In this document: in pieces, positions 11,746-22,595 of the stretch
How positions within the stretch are numbered: the stretch's first letter is position 1
How the letters are laid out: the number at the start of each line of letters is the position of its first letter
NCBI RefSeq assembly: GCF_013426205.1
Contig: NC_089423.1
Location: forward strand, 6,820,001 to 6,884,000
Source: Metarhizium brunneum
Lineage: Eukaryota > Ascomycota > Sordariomycetes > Hypocreales > Clavicipitaceae
Direction of reading: 5' to 3'
Length of the DNA stretch: 64,000 bases
Translations under genes and position numbers: made by a program
The notes under the pieces: generated by a model
Database searches by the model: none
What the model saw: only the letters and a program-made list of their open reading frames with translations
Told to the model about the DNA's origin: nothing

Positions 11746-12303
11746 GACTTGGCTGGAGGGACGTGCAAGATGCAATGGTGGACAATGGCCAACGAGACGT
11801 CATCTAACGTGTGCGTCCGTCGTCTGGCCGACCCTTTCTTTGATTTCGCGGTGTTGGATGGAGTTGCATAGCGTAAACTAGAAAAGGTAGAATCTACAGC
11901 CCCCTATAGACTGGAAAGGCGGCCTTTCCCCCTGGATAGATTTAGGACCCAAGTCCACATTCTGCCGTCGTGGCTGCTCGTGGCACAACAAGACCTTGTC
12001 AAGTACACAGCCAGTTGAACCCCTTTGCCGTGCGTCGTCACCAAACGGATGCATTTGTTGGCTGCCGTCCACAACCGACGCAACGATGCCGTCCACATCA
12101 CCGGTCAGATTTCACGGTGTCCACCCTTTCCGCGTGTATATAATCACACCCAAAGGCACTACATTTCTCTGCCTGTAGCTGACGGTTTCTGGGTAATTCA
12201 CAGACCCCCCCTGATTTGTAGTCGTCGCTTCGACCTGTTTGCATGATTAGCGGATACATCCCCGACGGTACGAATCTAGCACAGGGGACCTGAACATACA
12301 GTA
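11746..12303. other. intergenic, no supported gene
   Basis: Short spacer between convergent genes. Only short chance frames are present. Confidence 0.5.
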
Positions 12304-13060
12304 TCAAACGCGCTGTAGTCTCCTGGGCGGCTGACACAGGCGCAGCGCCCAAGGGAGACGCCACAAATAATAATGGCATGCTTCCGCGAAGCAATGTTGT
12401 GATTTTTCGCATAGAGATTCGCTTCTACAGTGCCCATTAGACGCGTACGCTTTCGAAGCGGTATACATGGCGTGCATACTGGAAGAGACAATGGTGGAGT
12501 AGATTGCCGGACCAAACATGCTAGACGGGTCTGCAGGGGAGGTCAGCAACGCCGACGCTGGTGGGAATTTCAAACAGCGCGCCGCTCACCCGATTTGCTG
12601 ATGGAGAAGCCATTCCGGAGGATGCTGCACGTATAGCATTTGTTGTTGGAGCAGGGCTTCCACTTGTCGCCGCTGCTGCCTTCGTAGCAGGCTCGCTGCG
12701 TCCCGTGAAAGCGGATATGATGTCGGGGGTCTTTGCAATTTTTCCTGCGCACAGGACTTAGCGTGGGAGGCTGGGAGCTTGGGTTTGGATCAGAGCCCGG
12801 CCCAGACGTACTTGATGTAAATGCTCTTGATCTTGGCGCTCGTTCCCGGGTGAAGCCATTTACAGTAGAATAGATGCGTGACTGGTGGTTTTGGTTTCAC
12901 GGTTACTCGTCTGGTCGAGGCTTGCCGAGGCTGCAGTGGTCACTCACGGTGCTTGTAGAACTTGCAGTTCTCGTCGAGACGATCAAGAGACTGTACGCAG
13001 AACAGAGTAAGAAAACGTACAGAGGGATGCTGATCGATATACACACCATGGTAAATCCGG
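12304..13060 (-). CDS. putative small cysteine-rich protein, 5' end unresolved
   Basis: I do not recognise the family. Exons at 12948-about 13060, 12812-12881, 12590-12744 and 12304-12530 are separated by 66-, 67- and 59-base introns with good GT-AG ends. All three junction phases agree in one frame, which is unlikely by chance. The frame encodes cysteine-rich segments such as LDENCKFYKH, FYCKWLHPGTSAKIKSIYIK and KPCSNNKCYTCSILRNGFS, and its third codon positions are strongly C/G in the middle exons. No in-frame ATG or signal peptide is visible at the 5' end, so a first exon is missing from my model or has been lost. A second frame is also open through the same exons and starts at an ATG followed by a hydrophobic stretch, but its codon bias is poor. 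It may be a secreted protein or a recent relic. Confidence 0.45.
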
Positions 13061-13583
13061 CTTGCCTTGGCTCAAAGAATCTTGCCAGAAAACAAGTCTT
13101 TTACTCTGGGATTTTGAAAGGCATCGCCTGGCTGGAGGAGGTCCCCCCGTCTAATATCAAATGGCTTCCAAAGGTCGCCGGTCGCCAAAGTGTTGGGCGT
13201 ACATGTGCGCGGTCCCCATCACGACGCGGCCGGGACCGTCTCTTGCATCCGTGGACTGTGCCTAAATCATCAGATGTGTAGTACCGAGCGGCAAAGGAGA
13301 GAAAACTGAGCCTTGTCTGCCATGTACGACGTTGGGCCGGCGGCGGTGCTCGATTACACGGCATGAATGGCCTTGTCTCCTCGCACCAACCCCGGACGGG
13401 GGAATCCAGACCATGACCTGAACTCGGCAGTGCAGTTGTTGGAGCCCAAGGCCATTCTGTTTGGGCGTCAAGAGCAGAGCCGCCAGTTTCTTCTCGTTTC
13501 CCACCTCTGGCCTCAAATCCACGACACCTCTCACAGTCCTCGCCGCCCTCGCAGTCCCTCGATAAACCGCAAGTGTCTGCATC
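13061..13583. other. intergenic / promoter of PARG-like gene
   Basis: No coding frame with support. It holds the 5' flank of the macrodomain gene; a C/T-rich leader lies at about 13490-13580. Confidence 0.45.
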
Positions 13584-14564
13584 ATGGGGTCCTCTGAAAG
13601 CCGGGCAACAACCCCTCCGGCGTCTCACACACAGCGAGCAAGAGTGCCCCGACCGCAGAACAGCGCTGTTCCCAGCTCCAACAACAAAGCCATGCAGCAG
13701 AGGGAGATCCTGCGAGAAACGGCCAGGGAGACGCTGGCTGCCGTGCACAGCGTCCAGAGCCAGCTGCCGTCCGTCGACCTGGGCATGTCGACAAAGTACT
13801 CGTTCAACTCTCTGCGACGCCTCGGGCCAAACCAAGGCGTCGGCCTCCCCCAGCGCACCACCATCCAAGTCGTCAACGAGGACACTCTCAACGCGGCCAC
13901 CAAGCTGTCGGCGTCGGCGCGTGCTCACGGCAGCAGGCCCCCGATCGTGGTCAACTTTGCCAACGCGCGCACGCCCGGCGGGGGCTGGCTGAACGGCGCC
14001 GTGGCCCAGGAGGAGGCCATTTGCTACCGCAGCTCGCTGGCCATCAGCCTCAACCCGCACCACTATCCCCTGGCCGCCGACGAAGGGATATACAGCCCGA
14101 GCGTGCTCGTCCTGCGCGGGGACATGGCCTCGGGGCACCAGCTGCTGGTCCCCCAAACGCCTCTCGCCGACCTGCCCCTGGTCAGCGCCGTCACCATCTC
14201 GGCCATCCGCCAGCCCGCGGTGCGGACTTTTCAGCTGGGCCGCGGCGCGGCGCGGCTTCCCGCGCACCAGCAGGTACAGCGTGTGTACGCCCGCGACAGG
14301 GACCGCTCCCTCACCAAGGCCAAGATGAGGTTGGCGCTGCGCATGGCGGCCCTCCACGGCCACGACATGCTTGTTCTCGGCGCCTTTGGCTGCGGCGTCT
14401 TTGGGAACCCCCCGGATGATGTGGCCCACTGTTGGCTGGAGGTGCTGCGGGAGCACGAGTTTACCGGCAACCGGTGGCGCGAGGTGTGGTTTGCCGTCTT
14501 TGATCCGGACAACCGGGGCAACTTTGAGACGTTTCGCCAAGTACTGTCCGGAAAGAAGGTTTGA
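13584..14564 (+). CDS. bacterial-type PARG macrodomain protein (TIGR02452/DUF2263)
   Basis: Intronless, 326 aa. The family removes ADP-ribose from proteins or poly(ADP-ribose) chains. The catalytic signature GGG-X7-QEE is intact at about residues 132-144 (GGGWLNGAVAQEE). It is preceded by IVVNFANARTPG and followed by a serine-rich helix and the conserved YSPSVLVLRGD strand. Near the C-terminus LVLGAFGCGVFGNPPDDVA gives the macrodomain phosphate-binding loop. The N-terminal 45 residues are basic and disordered. No signal peptide, so it is cytosolic or nuclear. The family is widespread in fungi as stand-alone proteins. The biological substrate here is unknown. Confidence 0.9.
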   Translation: MGSSESRATTPPASHTQRARVPRPQNSAVPSSNNKAMQQREILRETARETLAAVHSVQSQLPSVDLGMSTKYSFNSLRRLGPNQGVGLPQRTTIQVVNEDTLNAATKLSASARAHGSRPPIVVNFANARTPGGGWLNGAVAQEEAICYRSSLAISLNPHHYPLAADEGIYSPSVLVLRGDMASGHQLLVPQTPLADLPLVSAVTISAIRQPAVRTFQLGRGAARLPAHQQVQRVYARDRDRSLTKAKMRLALRMAALHGHDMLVLGAFGCGVFGNPPDDVAHCWLEVLREHEFTGNRWREVWFAVFDPDNRGNFETFRQVLSGKKV

Positions 14565-15917
14565 GCGTCGTGGTTTGAATGGGTTTTACGCGACTCTGGT
14601 TGAGTGTCCAAGATTGACACGAGTATGGACCGGCATGTGATAGGCGTCTGTAAATTGGTAGGCCTAGCAAAGTGCTTCTTGTTTCTCGCCAAATTTGATG
14701 ACAAACACCTAGACCTGTGAGTATCAAGATGAATATCCAGTCGGCCGAGACTAGTCCCGCCCAGTCTGTGTAACTTGGCCTGGTCCAACTTGGATATTCC
14801 CAGCCGTATACTCCGTACCCGAGCCTGGATTACTCTCGACTCAGCCATCAGATGCTGCGTTCCAGGCTTCCAGCGTTTGGCCGCACGACCCATGTTCTTG
14901 GCGGGCGAGTAGCTTGGTTGGGTCGCTGTGCGCATAAAGCAATGCAGTCAGACAGTAATAATAGATACTTTCGGTTCGACCGGTTGAGTATGGACAGCTT
15001 GGTATGGTGGTATCATGTCGGGGTGATTGGTGATGAGTCAAGGACTGACTAAAACAGCTGCAGCTCGATTCCCTTTGGCCGATAACAACGCTCAACAGGC
15101 AGAACTGACGTGGCACGCCGCGACACCAAACGAAACCAACCTGGTGCCGATCGTCAAACCAGAGTGAGACAAGGCAACCGCCTCGGTTTCGAAACAACCA
15201 ATGCTGTTCAGGAGGCTCAGGTTGATGTAACCAGTCGGCAGACCATTTAGCCCAGAATCCCTGTGGTTTCTCTGTAGCCACGGGCGAATAAAGCATGTCT
15301 TGCCCACGTTGCATTGGATCCCCAGGCGGGAGTGCCCGCCGCACCCTGGGCACCATGTCCAGCCAGGGTCTTGACTGGCAATCCGAATATTCATGCGTCA
15401 GGCTGTCAGTGGTGATGAGGAGACTGCAATGCAAAGACGTAGATGTTTGTGACGTGTCTGTCGCCAGGCCGGCCAAGCCACGGTATTGTTGTTTGGCATG
15501 CCCGCGAGCTGATGATACGCGGCATGGAGAGGTGAGACAACGCGCAGGCCAACGTGACCGGCACAATGTACGTGACGAGTCGCGTGAGGCATACGCAGAC
15601 ACGTCTCTTCTGTTGTGTGGGCAAATTGACCTATGAAATGCACTCGAGCACAACCAGTGTGAGAGCCTGTTGTGACTGTCTAGTTGAACATCCGCAAATC
15701 GTTCTGCGATGCGTGAGTGAAGCAGCAGGTGAGCCTTGAGAACCATGTTGCGCCGTTTTTGAAAATATGGGACTCTGGAAAAATTAACACTGTATTTGGA
15801 AATCTTGTTGGCTCTCTTCCTAAAGCAACTGTCATTGTCTCTGGACAAGGCGTCTGAAAAGTAAGAAATACTCTTGTTTCGTCAAAAGCTCAGCTACAGG
15901 ATCATCAGCCCTCCGGC
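14565..15917. other. intergenic, no supported gene
   Basis: A 335-codon minus-strand open frame (14841-15848) has erratic composition (many Ser, Arg, Cys, His), no motif and no fungal codon bias, so I do not call it. The stretch is the 3' flank of two convergent genes. Confidence 0.55.
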
Positions 15918-17435
15918 CTACTTTGACCACTCTCCCCCCATAAACCTATTCAGAAAATCAAGCGAGCCCTCGCCCTCGTACTGCGGGACTTCGTGGCCGG
16001 CTTTGTATATCTGCATCAACGACAGGCCCTGTGCAGCCCTGACGTTTCCGTAATTCTTGCCCGACTTGGCATGAAGCTCCTGAGACCTGGCGGCGTTGAG
16101 CGCACTCTTTCCAGGCCATTCCAGCGCCAGCGTCCAGGCCTCATTCCCCAGCCAGTTGCAGATGTAGTCGATGTCGCCCGCATAAATCAGAACCGGAATC
16201 TTCTCCAGGATACCGGGTACAACTCGGTGGGCAGGCGTCATCCAGTCGCCGTTGTTGACAAAATCGTTGTAGACGTCAAAGTTGCACTCCTCGTATGCGC
16301 GGCTGGCCTCGACTCCCAGCGCCTGCTTGGTCTTGGTCGAGCTGAGGAATTGCGAGGCGTAGCTCGTCTTGCCGGTGCCGATGGGAGACGTAATGTCGTA
16401 GACGCTGTTGTTGGTGCCGCTCTGGTAGATGCCCAACAGAAAGTTGTTGCAGTAGTTTGTCGCTTGCCTGCAGACTCTTGCGCTCGGGTCGTTGTAGCAT
16501 ACACCAATCTGCCGCTGACACTCGGGCTCGGCGTTCTCCATGGCCTGGCAGTCGCTCTGAGACAGGACGGCGGGATAACCGCCTTGGCCGCAAGCCGTGG
16601 GCCGGTAGTACAGGTACTGAATGTAGGGATCGGTAAGACCGTTCCCAATAGCCAGGCCCTTGAGGTTGATGTTGCTGTTGTTGTGGGAGAGCAGCTCGGC
16701 GCCAATGGCGGGGATGTAGTGCCCCGCGTAGGACTCGCCCGTGACGAAAAAGTCGCGCTCGGCGTACTCAGGGAATTGGTGGAAGAAGAGCGTGAGCATG
16801 GCGTAAATGTCCTTGGCTGCGGCTTGGGAGCTTCCCGTGATCTTGGTGCCGTAAGAGTAGCCCACGTTGACGGGCTGGTCGATGAAGATGACGGAGGCAT
16901 TCGAGTTCCAAGAGTATGGGTTATCCACGGGAACCAAGTCCTCGTTTGGGATAGTGGCAGGGCCAAGCTCTTCAAAGAGGCCAATGAAGGAGGAGCATCC
17001 CGGGCCGCCGTTGAGCCAGAGAACCACGGGGTCCTTGGCGGGATCGTTTCTGGATTCGAAAAACCCTGACAGAGAGAATTAGTCTGCAGGCCGACAGCTC
17101 GGGCTAGTTGCAGTCTTACAGTAAAACAGGTGCTTGTCCTCCTGTTCTTCGTCGAGATAGCCACTGAGCTGCTTGACTTTGTCGACACCCAGCGCCGCAG
17201 GGTCGGCCTGTCGAACTCTCAGTTGGTAGTTGGCCAGCTCGCCGTCCAGTCTCTTGTGAGCGCCTGGTTTCGTGCTGGCGTCCTGGATCTCGGCGCCCTT
17301 GACAATGTGGTCCCAGAAGCTGTCTGGCCGGCGGTCTATTGCTTCTTGGTAGGTCGAGGCCTTTTTGACCTTGGTGAGGTCGGCGACGACGGTTGAGGCC
17401 GCAGCCAAAAAGAGGACGGAACTGGAAACCCGCAT
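15918..17435 (-). CDS. secreted/vacuolar serine carboxypeptidase (S10, CPY-like)
   Basis: Peptidase that removes C-terminal amino acids, 487 aa. Exon 1 is 17120-17435 and exon 2 is 15918-17065, with a 54-base intron. A signal peptide (MRVSSSVLFLAAASTVVA) is followed by a short propeptide, then the S10 hallmarks: VVLWLNGGPGCSSFIGLFEELGP (substrate and oxyanion region), GESYAGHYIP with the nucleophile Ser, LIYAGDIDYICNWLGNEAW with the catalytic Asp, and KAGHEVPQY with the catalytic His. Cysteines for the family disulfides are present. It is shorter than classical carboxypeptidase Y, mainly in the propeptide, so it is probably a paralogue. Vacuolar versus secreted location cannot be decided. Confidence 0.95.
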
Positions 17436-17508
17436 AGTGAGTGAGGGGACAGTAGATTCTGGGCTGCTCGGTGCTGAGGTGCAAGTTTGCTTCTTGATGT
17501 TGCCCGGC

Positions 17509-17516
17509 TACTTATA
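17509..17516 (-). promoter_or_regulatory. TATA box of the carboxypeptidase gene
   Basis: On the minus strand this reads TATAAGTA, 74-81 bases upstream of the ATG at 17435. Confidence 0.4.
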
Positions 17517-20234
17517 CCCTCCAACCTCTCAACCTCGTCGCCGAGCGAGAGAGCGACCGACCGACCGACCGTGCGTGCTCATAGTTACCAGAGGCAACCC
17601 CTGGTTGCTCAACAGGGTCAAGATTCATGCGAGGAAACCAAGTCTGGATAGGAAGGTACAAACGTAGACGTTGTTGGCGTTTATACGACACGGCGGCGAC
17701 CATGCGAGCAGCCGCTGCATCTTGGTTTCATGGCCCCCGTTGTGATGGCGCCATTCCGCCATGTCCTAGTGTACAGTACGCTGTTCCACAACCACGGAAC
17801 TGGGGGCCTCGATGTTACCCTTGTGTGGCTGCATTAAGCAGGTCTGAGCAGGATGATCACGATGAGTAGCCGAATCGGCAGTTCAAAGGGACAGAGCGTT
17901 TTCCCTCCCCGCTTTTTCTCGGCGATCTTGCACCGCAAGAGATACAAATCTAGAGCACGGATGGTAACGTGCCAGTGTGTCGTCATCAATGTCCACCCTC
18001 TAGTCGTGCGGCGACTGGGTTACACTGCCAGTTTCTGCCAAACGTGGAGCGGGAGAAAAAGAAGCTTCCAATATAGGTAATTTTTCTGCATTCATATTCC
18101 GCCACTTTTGGGTCGCCGCCAGGGTTGTAGATTGGTACTGGCGTTGCTATTCGACAGAGTTGAGACTTGCAGTTGCTGTCTTGGGCAACCAATCATGTTT
18201 TCCGGTCCTTGACCTAAACTAAATGGAGTTGAGATTCTGTCAGGGACCGGGGTCAATGTCTTTCAGTCTGTTTGAGTGTGAATGACAACGACCAAGTTTC
18301 ATCGGCTCCCGGCGCCAATTCCACCATCATTAGTTCCACCGGCAGCCGATTGCAACGGCTGATGAAAAGGGCAGCTCGGGAGTAGTTTGAACTTTTGGAG
18401 ACGGACACAAGTCTACCCGCAGTTTTAATGCAGCACACTCTAACCCCATTTGATTCGCCTCGTCGGGGCACTTTTGCCATGCTTTCGTTCAACATTGGCC
18501 GAAACTTTATCTGTAATGGTGACTTGAGACGACAGGTATTTCCAGGCGCAGCGCTCTGTGACGAGTACAAGATATCGGGGTCAAGCTGGCTGGACCCCTT
18601 GCTCGTACCACGCCGAGTTCGGGACGGCTCGCACTGTCTGATTCGCATGTATCCCTGAAAAGGTTTACGTACTATTATCAATCTCCTAGTGTAATTTGGT
18701 CAGCTCTCAAGGTTCGCAATGGCAGTAGATGGCTGGACTCGAGTCCGTACAGAAATGCACTCTCTAGCCCTGTGTTGTGAGATGAGGGTCTCGAGTCACA
18801 TCATCACCAACCGGTCCAGGCTCGGAAACAAGGTCGCTCTCAAGTGACGATGAACAGATTGGATGCAGCGCCGTCAACGGGCTTGCTTGGTGTTGTGTTG
18901 ATGTGTTTGGCCCAAGCCTTTCCGTCTCCCCCCTCTTCAACCTCGCGCTGCTTCATTTCAGTAGACCTTTCTTTCTGCCGTTTCTTTCCATCGCCTCCCT
19001 CGCCATGAAGGTCTCTTTTCCACGTCTTTGGTCAGTACCCTCACTTCCAGGGTGAATTTGCAAACACACAATGTACTTGTCGCACTTTCGTGTAAGAAAT
19101 CATTCATCATACGCCCCAGACACACTGGTAAAGACACTTTCAGCCAGGAAACCGATGCCTTTCGACGTAGAGAAACGGATCCAACGGGTTTAGCCCGATA
19201 GTTTTGGCTTTGATTCCTGAAATTCCGCCTGAGCTCGGCGGCATTTTTGCCCTCGCCGAGCTCACAACCGTCCCGGAGAAAACGTTTCTAACAGGGGCCA
19301 CGTCGATCCTCGACAGAATCGACACTCTTGTTGCCTGCCCTGTACTGCATCGGGCACATGGGCCCAGGGATTAAACAAGGGAGAGTGTCCCGCCAATGCA
19401 AACCTGGTCAGCGACTACGTTTCGAGCCGATAATCCGGGTACAGACTACCTTCTCCGGCGCGTGGGGGGGACTGGCCACTTGGTCGTCCTCAAAATCTCG
19501 GTAGAGAAGTCAGAGGCGTGGCTGTCCATTCTCTCTCCTATTCACATCGCCACTCCAATATCAGCTGCTGCGCACGCGCCTTGCATTGTGATCAGAATGA
19601 CGACCCTTGTACTCTTGTGCCTTTCGCAAGATTGGTGGGGATCCTTGTCATTGCCATTTTGGTCTTTGGCGGCTGTGTGGCATGACTTTGTTTGACAAGA
19701 TGGTTGCCGGCATCTCGATGATGCTGGTACACCTCGATGCAATCTCAAAATGCTTGGCTAGGTTCTGCTGATCGTCTTGCTGGTCGCAACTGCCAGTCTA
19801 CTGGAATTCTCAAACGCTGCACAGACAAAATCCTTGTGCACAGGCGCGTCTTGGAAGTCGTTGGAGCTCAAGCCTTACGACAGGTCGGTGTCCTTGGGCA
19901 AGCAGCTTGCTGATGAATATGGGGGGAAGTTGGGCTGGGCCACAACGGCGGGCATGGTGAACAAAGAGGATTTGCGCACATGGAGCATGAATGACAGTAA
20001 AGATGCCAGAGGCAAGCGTTGTGTGTGGATGCCCATGTCGTCTAGGCACAAGAGAGGGGATTTGAGCCAAGAAAACAGGCGACATTGGGGCAAGTGGTCA
20101 TGTGATTCAAGGCTGATTGTTGGCGGTGAGATGGAGCCAAACATGGGTGAATTGAAACACAGAGCTTCAACATTAAAGGGCGAAATGTCTCTGCCCAGTG
20201 CTCTGAATGTCAAAAAAAAGCAATTTGCCAGCGA
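17517..20234. other. long intergenic region with one possible gene relic
   Basis: No intact gene. At 19005 an ATG with a C/T-rich leader starts MKVSFPRLW and meets a GT donor. At 19199-19335 a frame reads LIPEIPPELGGIFALAELTT and on to LDRIDTLVA, with stops between the pieces. Together they resemble the wreck of a small secreted-protein gene, but the family is not identifiable. The rest is featureless. Confidence 0.4.
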
Positions 20235-21662
20235 CTACGCATTTACCATTGCTTCAACAATACCATCTGCATCTTCCTGTGCTGGCAGCCAAACCCTGAC
20301 AACCTCGAAACCAGCCCTGCCGAGCAATTCCCTCCACTGCGCTTCGGTTCGCTCCATGCCTCCATTAAAGGCCATCATGGCCATGTCGAGCATTGCATGG
20401 AGCGTCGACGCCCCCCTCTCGGGGATAACCATGTCGTGGATGAGCAGCTTAGAGTAACCCGGCAACATGGCGCCCCTGAGCTTCCCCAAGATCTCCAGGC
20501 ACTTTTCATCAGACCAGTCATGCAGGATGTGGTGGTACAAATATGCTCGTGCACCTGCCCGCCATTCAAGGTTAGTCGAACCCGTCGTTCCAGTTGACAC
20601 ACGGAAATCTACCGTGGCTGTACCTCTGACTGGTTGTTCGGTGAAGAAGTCATGCGTCATAATCTCAATCTCGCCGCTCAGATCCTTGACGTGATCAGTG
20701 ACCGCGGCCAAATCTTGAAGAACCAATCGACCATGTCCCGCATATTTTTCGTGGAATGCCATCAGATCATGGCCTTTGCCAGCGCCCACGTCCACGAGCA
20801 CCGCCGACTGGCCATGGAGGCCGGTGAGCAGCCGGTCCTGGACGGGATACCAGTCAACCCAATAACTTCTAGAGCCCATCGTGTTGCCCATGAAGAGATT
20901 AAAGTCTCTGAGAATATCGGGCATGGAACTCAAGAGCTCAAACGTCGTCATCTTGGTCTGAAAGGCAAACTGCACAAGGCCGTCCCGTGGATTGGCTGGG
21001 CATCGATGCCCATATTCCTTGAGATACTTTGGCGCCTTTTGGGCCGTGTTGACAATCACCTCGCCTCTTGGTTCTCGTAAGCAACAGGTCGTATGAAATG
21101 AAGAATGGGGGCTGGGTCTGGTTACATCATTCTGTGCCCTGCGGCGATTCCCTCGGATGCCATTGCATGAGTCACTGGAGTTGCTGTCCATTGCCTCTCG
21201 CCGACTTCGTTGACGATTCCAACGGACGACAGAGGTCGTAGGATGCGGACTTGTTTGCCGACGGTTACTGAATATCCTGTAGTATACCGAGTGAGCACTC
21301 ACTAATTAGCAGCTCTTCTCCGCCGGATTCCGAGGCCAGCCGTGTGGAGGTGACTGGGCCAGTGGCACTGGCAATCAACTCAAAAAGCCTCAGATTGATA
21401 GCAACCCGAGCCGCGACGGTAATCAATGGCTGTGCAAGAGACACAATGGTGAGCGAATTGTACACACCAAACCGCGAGCCAGTTGCTGTACCGAATAGGC
21501 CAAATCCACTGCCACGTTGGGTGGCTGGCCAAGCTCCATTACGAGCCTTTTGCTCAGCCGGAGGGCATCTTGCCTTGCGCCTTGATTGTCTTGCAGAGCT
21601 AGCGTTGGCTTCAGGTTGCAAAGTTGCTCAATGAGAGTGATGGACGAGCTTGCACCTGCCAT
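20235..21662 (-). CDS. SAM-dependent O-methyltransferase (polyketide type)
   Basis: Cytosolic class I methyltransferase of 394 aa; it would transfer methyl from SAM to a phenolic hydroxyl. Five exons: 21492-21662, 21303-21429, 21126-21249, 20624-21066 and 20235-20554, with introns of 53-69 bases and agreeing phases. An N-terminal dimerisation region with winged-helix features (VNEVGERQWTATPVTHAMA) is followed by motif I VLVDVGAGKGHDLMAFHEKY and by LYHHILHDWSDEKCLEIL, which carries the catalytic histidine. KLLIHDMVIPERG follows. This is the architecture of sterigmatocystin 8-O-methyltransferase relatives. An upstream in-frame ATG at 21704 is possible, but the 21662 ATG has the better context (AACATGG). 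It lies about 275 bases after a scytalone-dehydratase-like gene on the same strand, which suggests a shared pathway. Confidence 0.88.
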
Positions 21663-21937
21663 GTTGGACCTCTGCTGGACGTTTGCGTCTGAGGTCCTTT
21701 TCATCTGAGAAATGGGACCAACATGATGAAAGTCGGATGAGGGGAGAGGCCCAACTTGGAATGTGATCCACGGATAAAAGGTTTAATGTTTTGCCACATA
21801 CACTTTAAACACTGGAGATTTTCCTAGTCGTGCAAGGGCTTCATGTCGCTAATGTATCGTCACAGAATGAACGCCGAGCATGACGAGCGGTGAGCACAAG
21901 GAGATGCGTTTCATCGCACAGAATCGTTCTATCCAAC

Positions 21938-22595
21938 CTAACCCCCATGTCCCCAGATCTTGGCTATATTATACTCACTCCAGTACATGGTTGGCTTGAT
22001 GCCGCAAAACTTCCACTCGCCGCCAGCCTTGCTGTACTTGATGTAAACCAGAGCATGACCATGGCCCTTGGCTTCCACTGTGGCCTTGGTGCTGTCTGTA
22101 TACTTTTGATGCGCAGCCCGAACCTGATGCGCCCCTTGTACCACCGTTTCGGATATCCAATTGTACTTGGACGCCCCAATAAGATGTTGGGTGTCGATTA
22201 GGGAACTGCCAAGCATATTCTCGCCGCTGGCAAATGCAATAAAGTCTTCCGCGGTCATTGACTCATCCCGTGGGCCAGACAGGAACGAGTAGTCAACCTG
22301 GCCGGCATTGTTAGCTCTGTAACAGCATCACCATGCAAGTTGTCAACGTACATCGAGTATTGGCGCCAAGATGTGTCTCAATCGGTCCCAGTCCTGTCCG
22401 TTGCACTCTGAGAATTGTAACATGAAGACTGAATTGAATAGCGACAAGACGGAGCATACCTTGGTATCAAAGCTGTCTGCCCAGTCGAATGCAATGGCAG
22501 AAAAATCCAATGCGTCTAAAGGAAAAAGTTGACAACGTTCCTGCTTTAATTGGGAGAATAAACTCACCTTCGGGGGTAACCTTGGCTGGCATCAT
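21938..22595 (-). CDS. scytalone dehydratase-like protein
   Basis: Small alpha+beta-barrel dehydratase/cyclase relative, 165 aa. Four exons: 22568-22595, 22460-22515, 22352-22405 and 21938-22297. The sequence follows scytalone dehydratase throughout: AFDWADSFDTK, DWDRLRHILAPILDVDYSFL, DTQHLIGASKYNWIS, HQVRAAHQKYTDSTK and WKFCGIKPTMYW. Compared with the melanin enzyme, both active-site histidines (TQH and AHQ) and the second tyrosine (DVDY) are kept. The first catalytic tyrosine is Phe, and the Ser/Asn pair that holds the substrate is replaced in GHALVYIKY. It is therefore probably one of the family members recruited to other polyketide pathways rather than DHN-melanin synthesis. It is tandem with the O-methyltransferase gene. 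Confidence 0.88.

Noticed and set aside
13101..14540. 479-codon minus-strand frame over the PARG gene
   Set aside because: Shadow of a GC-rich gene. The plus strand carries the intact catalytic loop.
14841..15848. 335-codon minus-strand frame in an intergenic region
   Set aside because: Random-like composition, no conserved motif, no codon bias and no splice structure.
15993..17069. 358-codon plus-strand frame over the carboxypeptidase
   Set aside because: Antisense of a gene with full S10 catalytic motifs.
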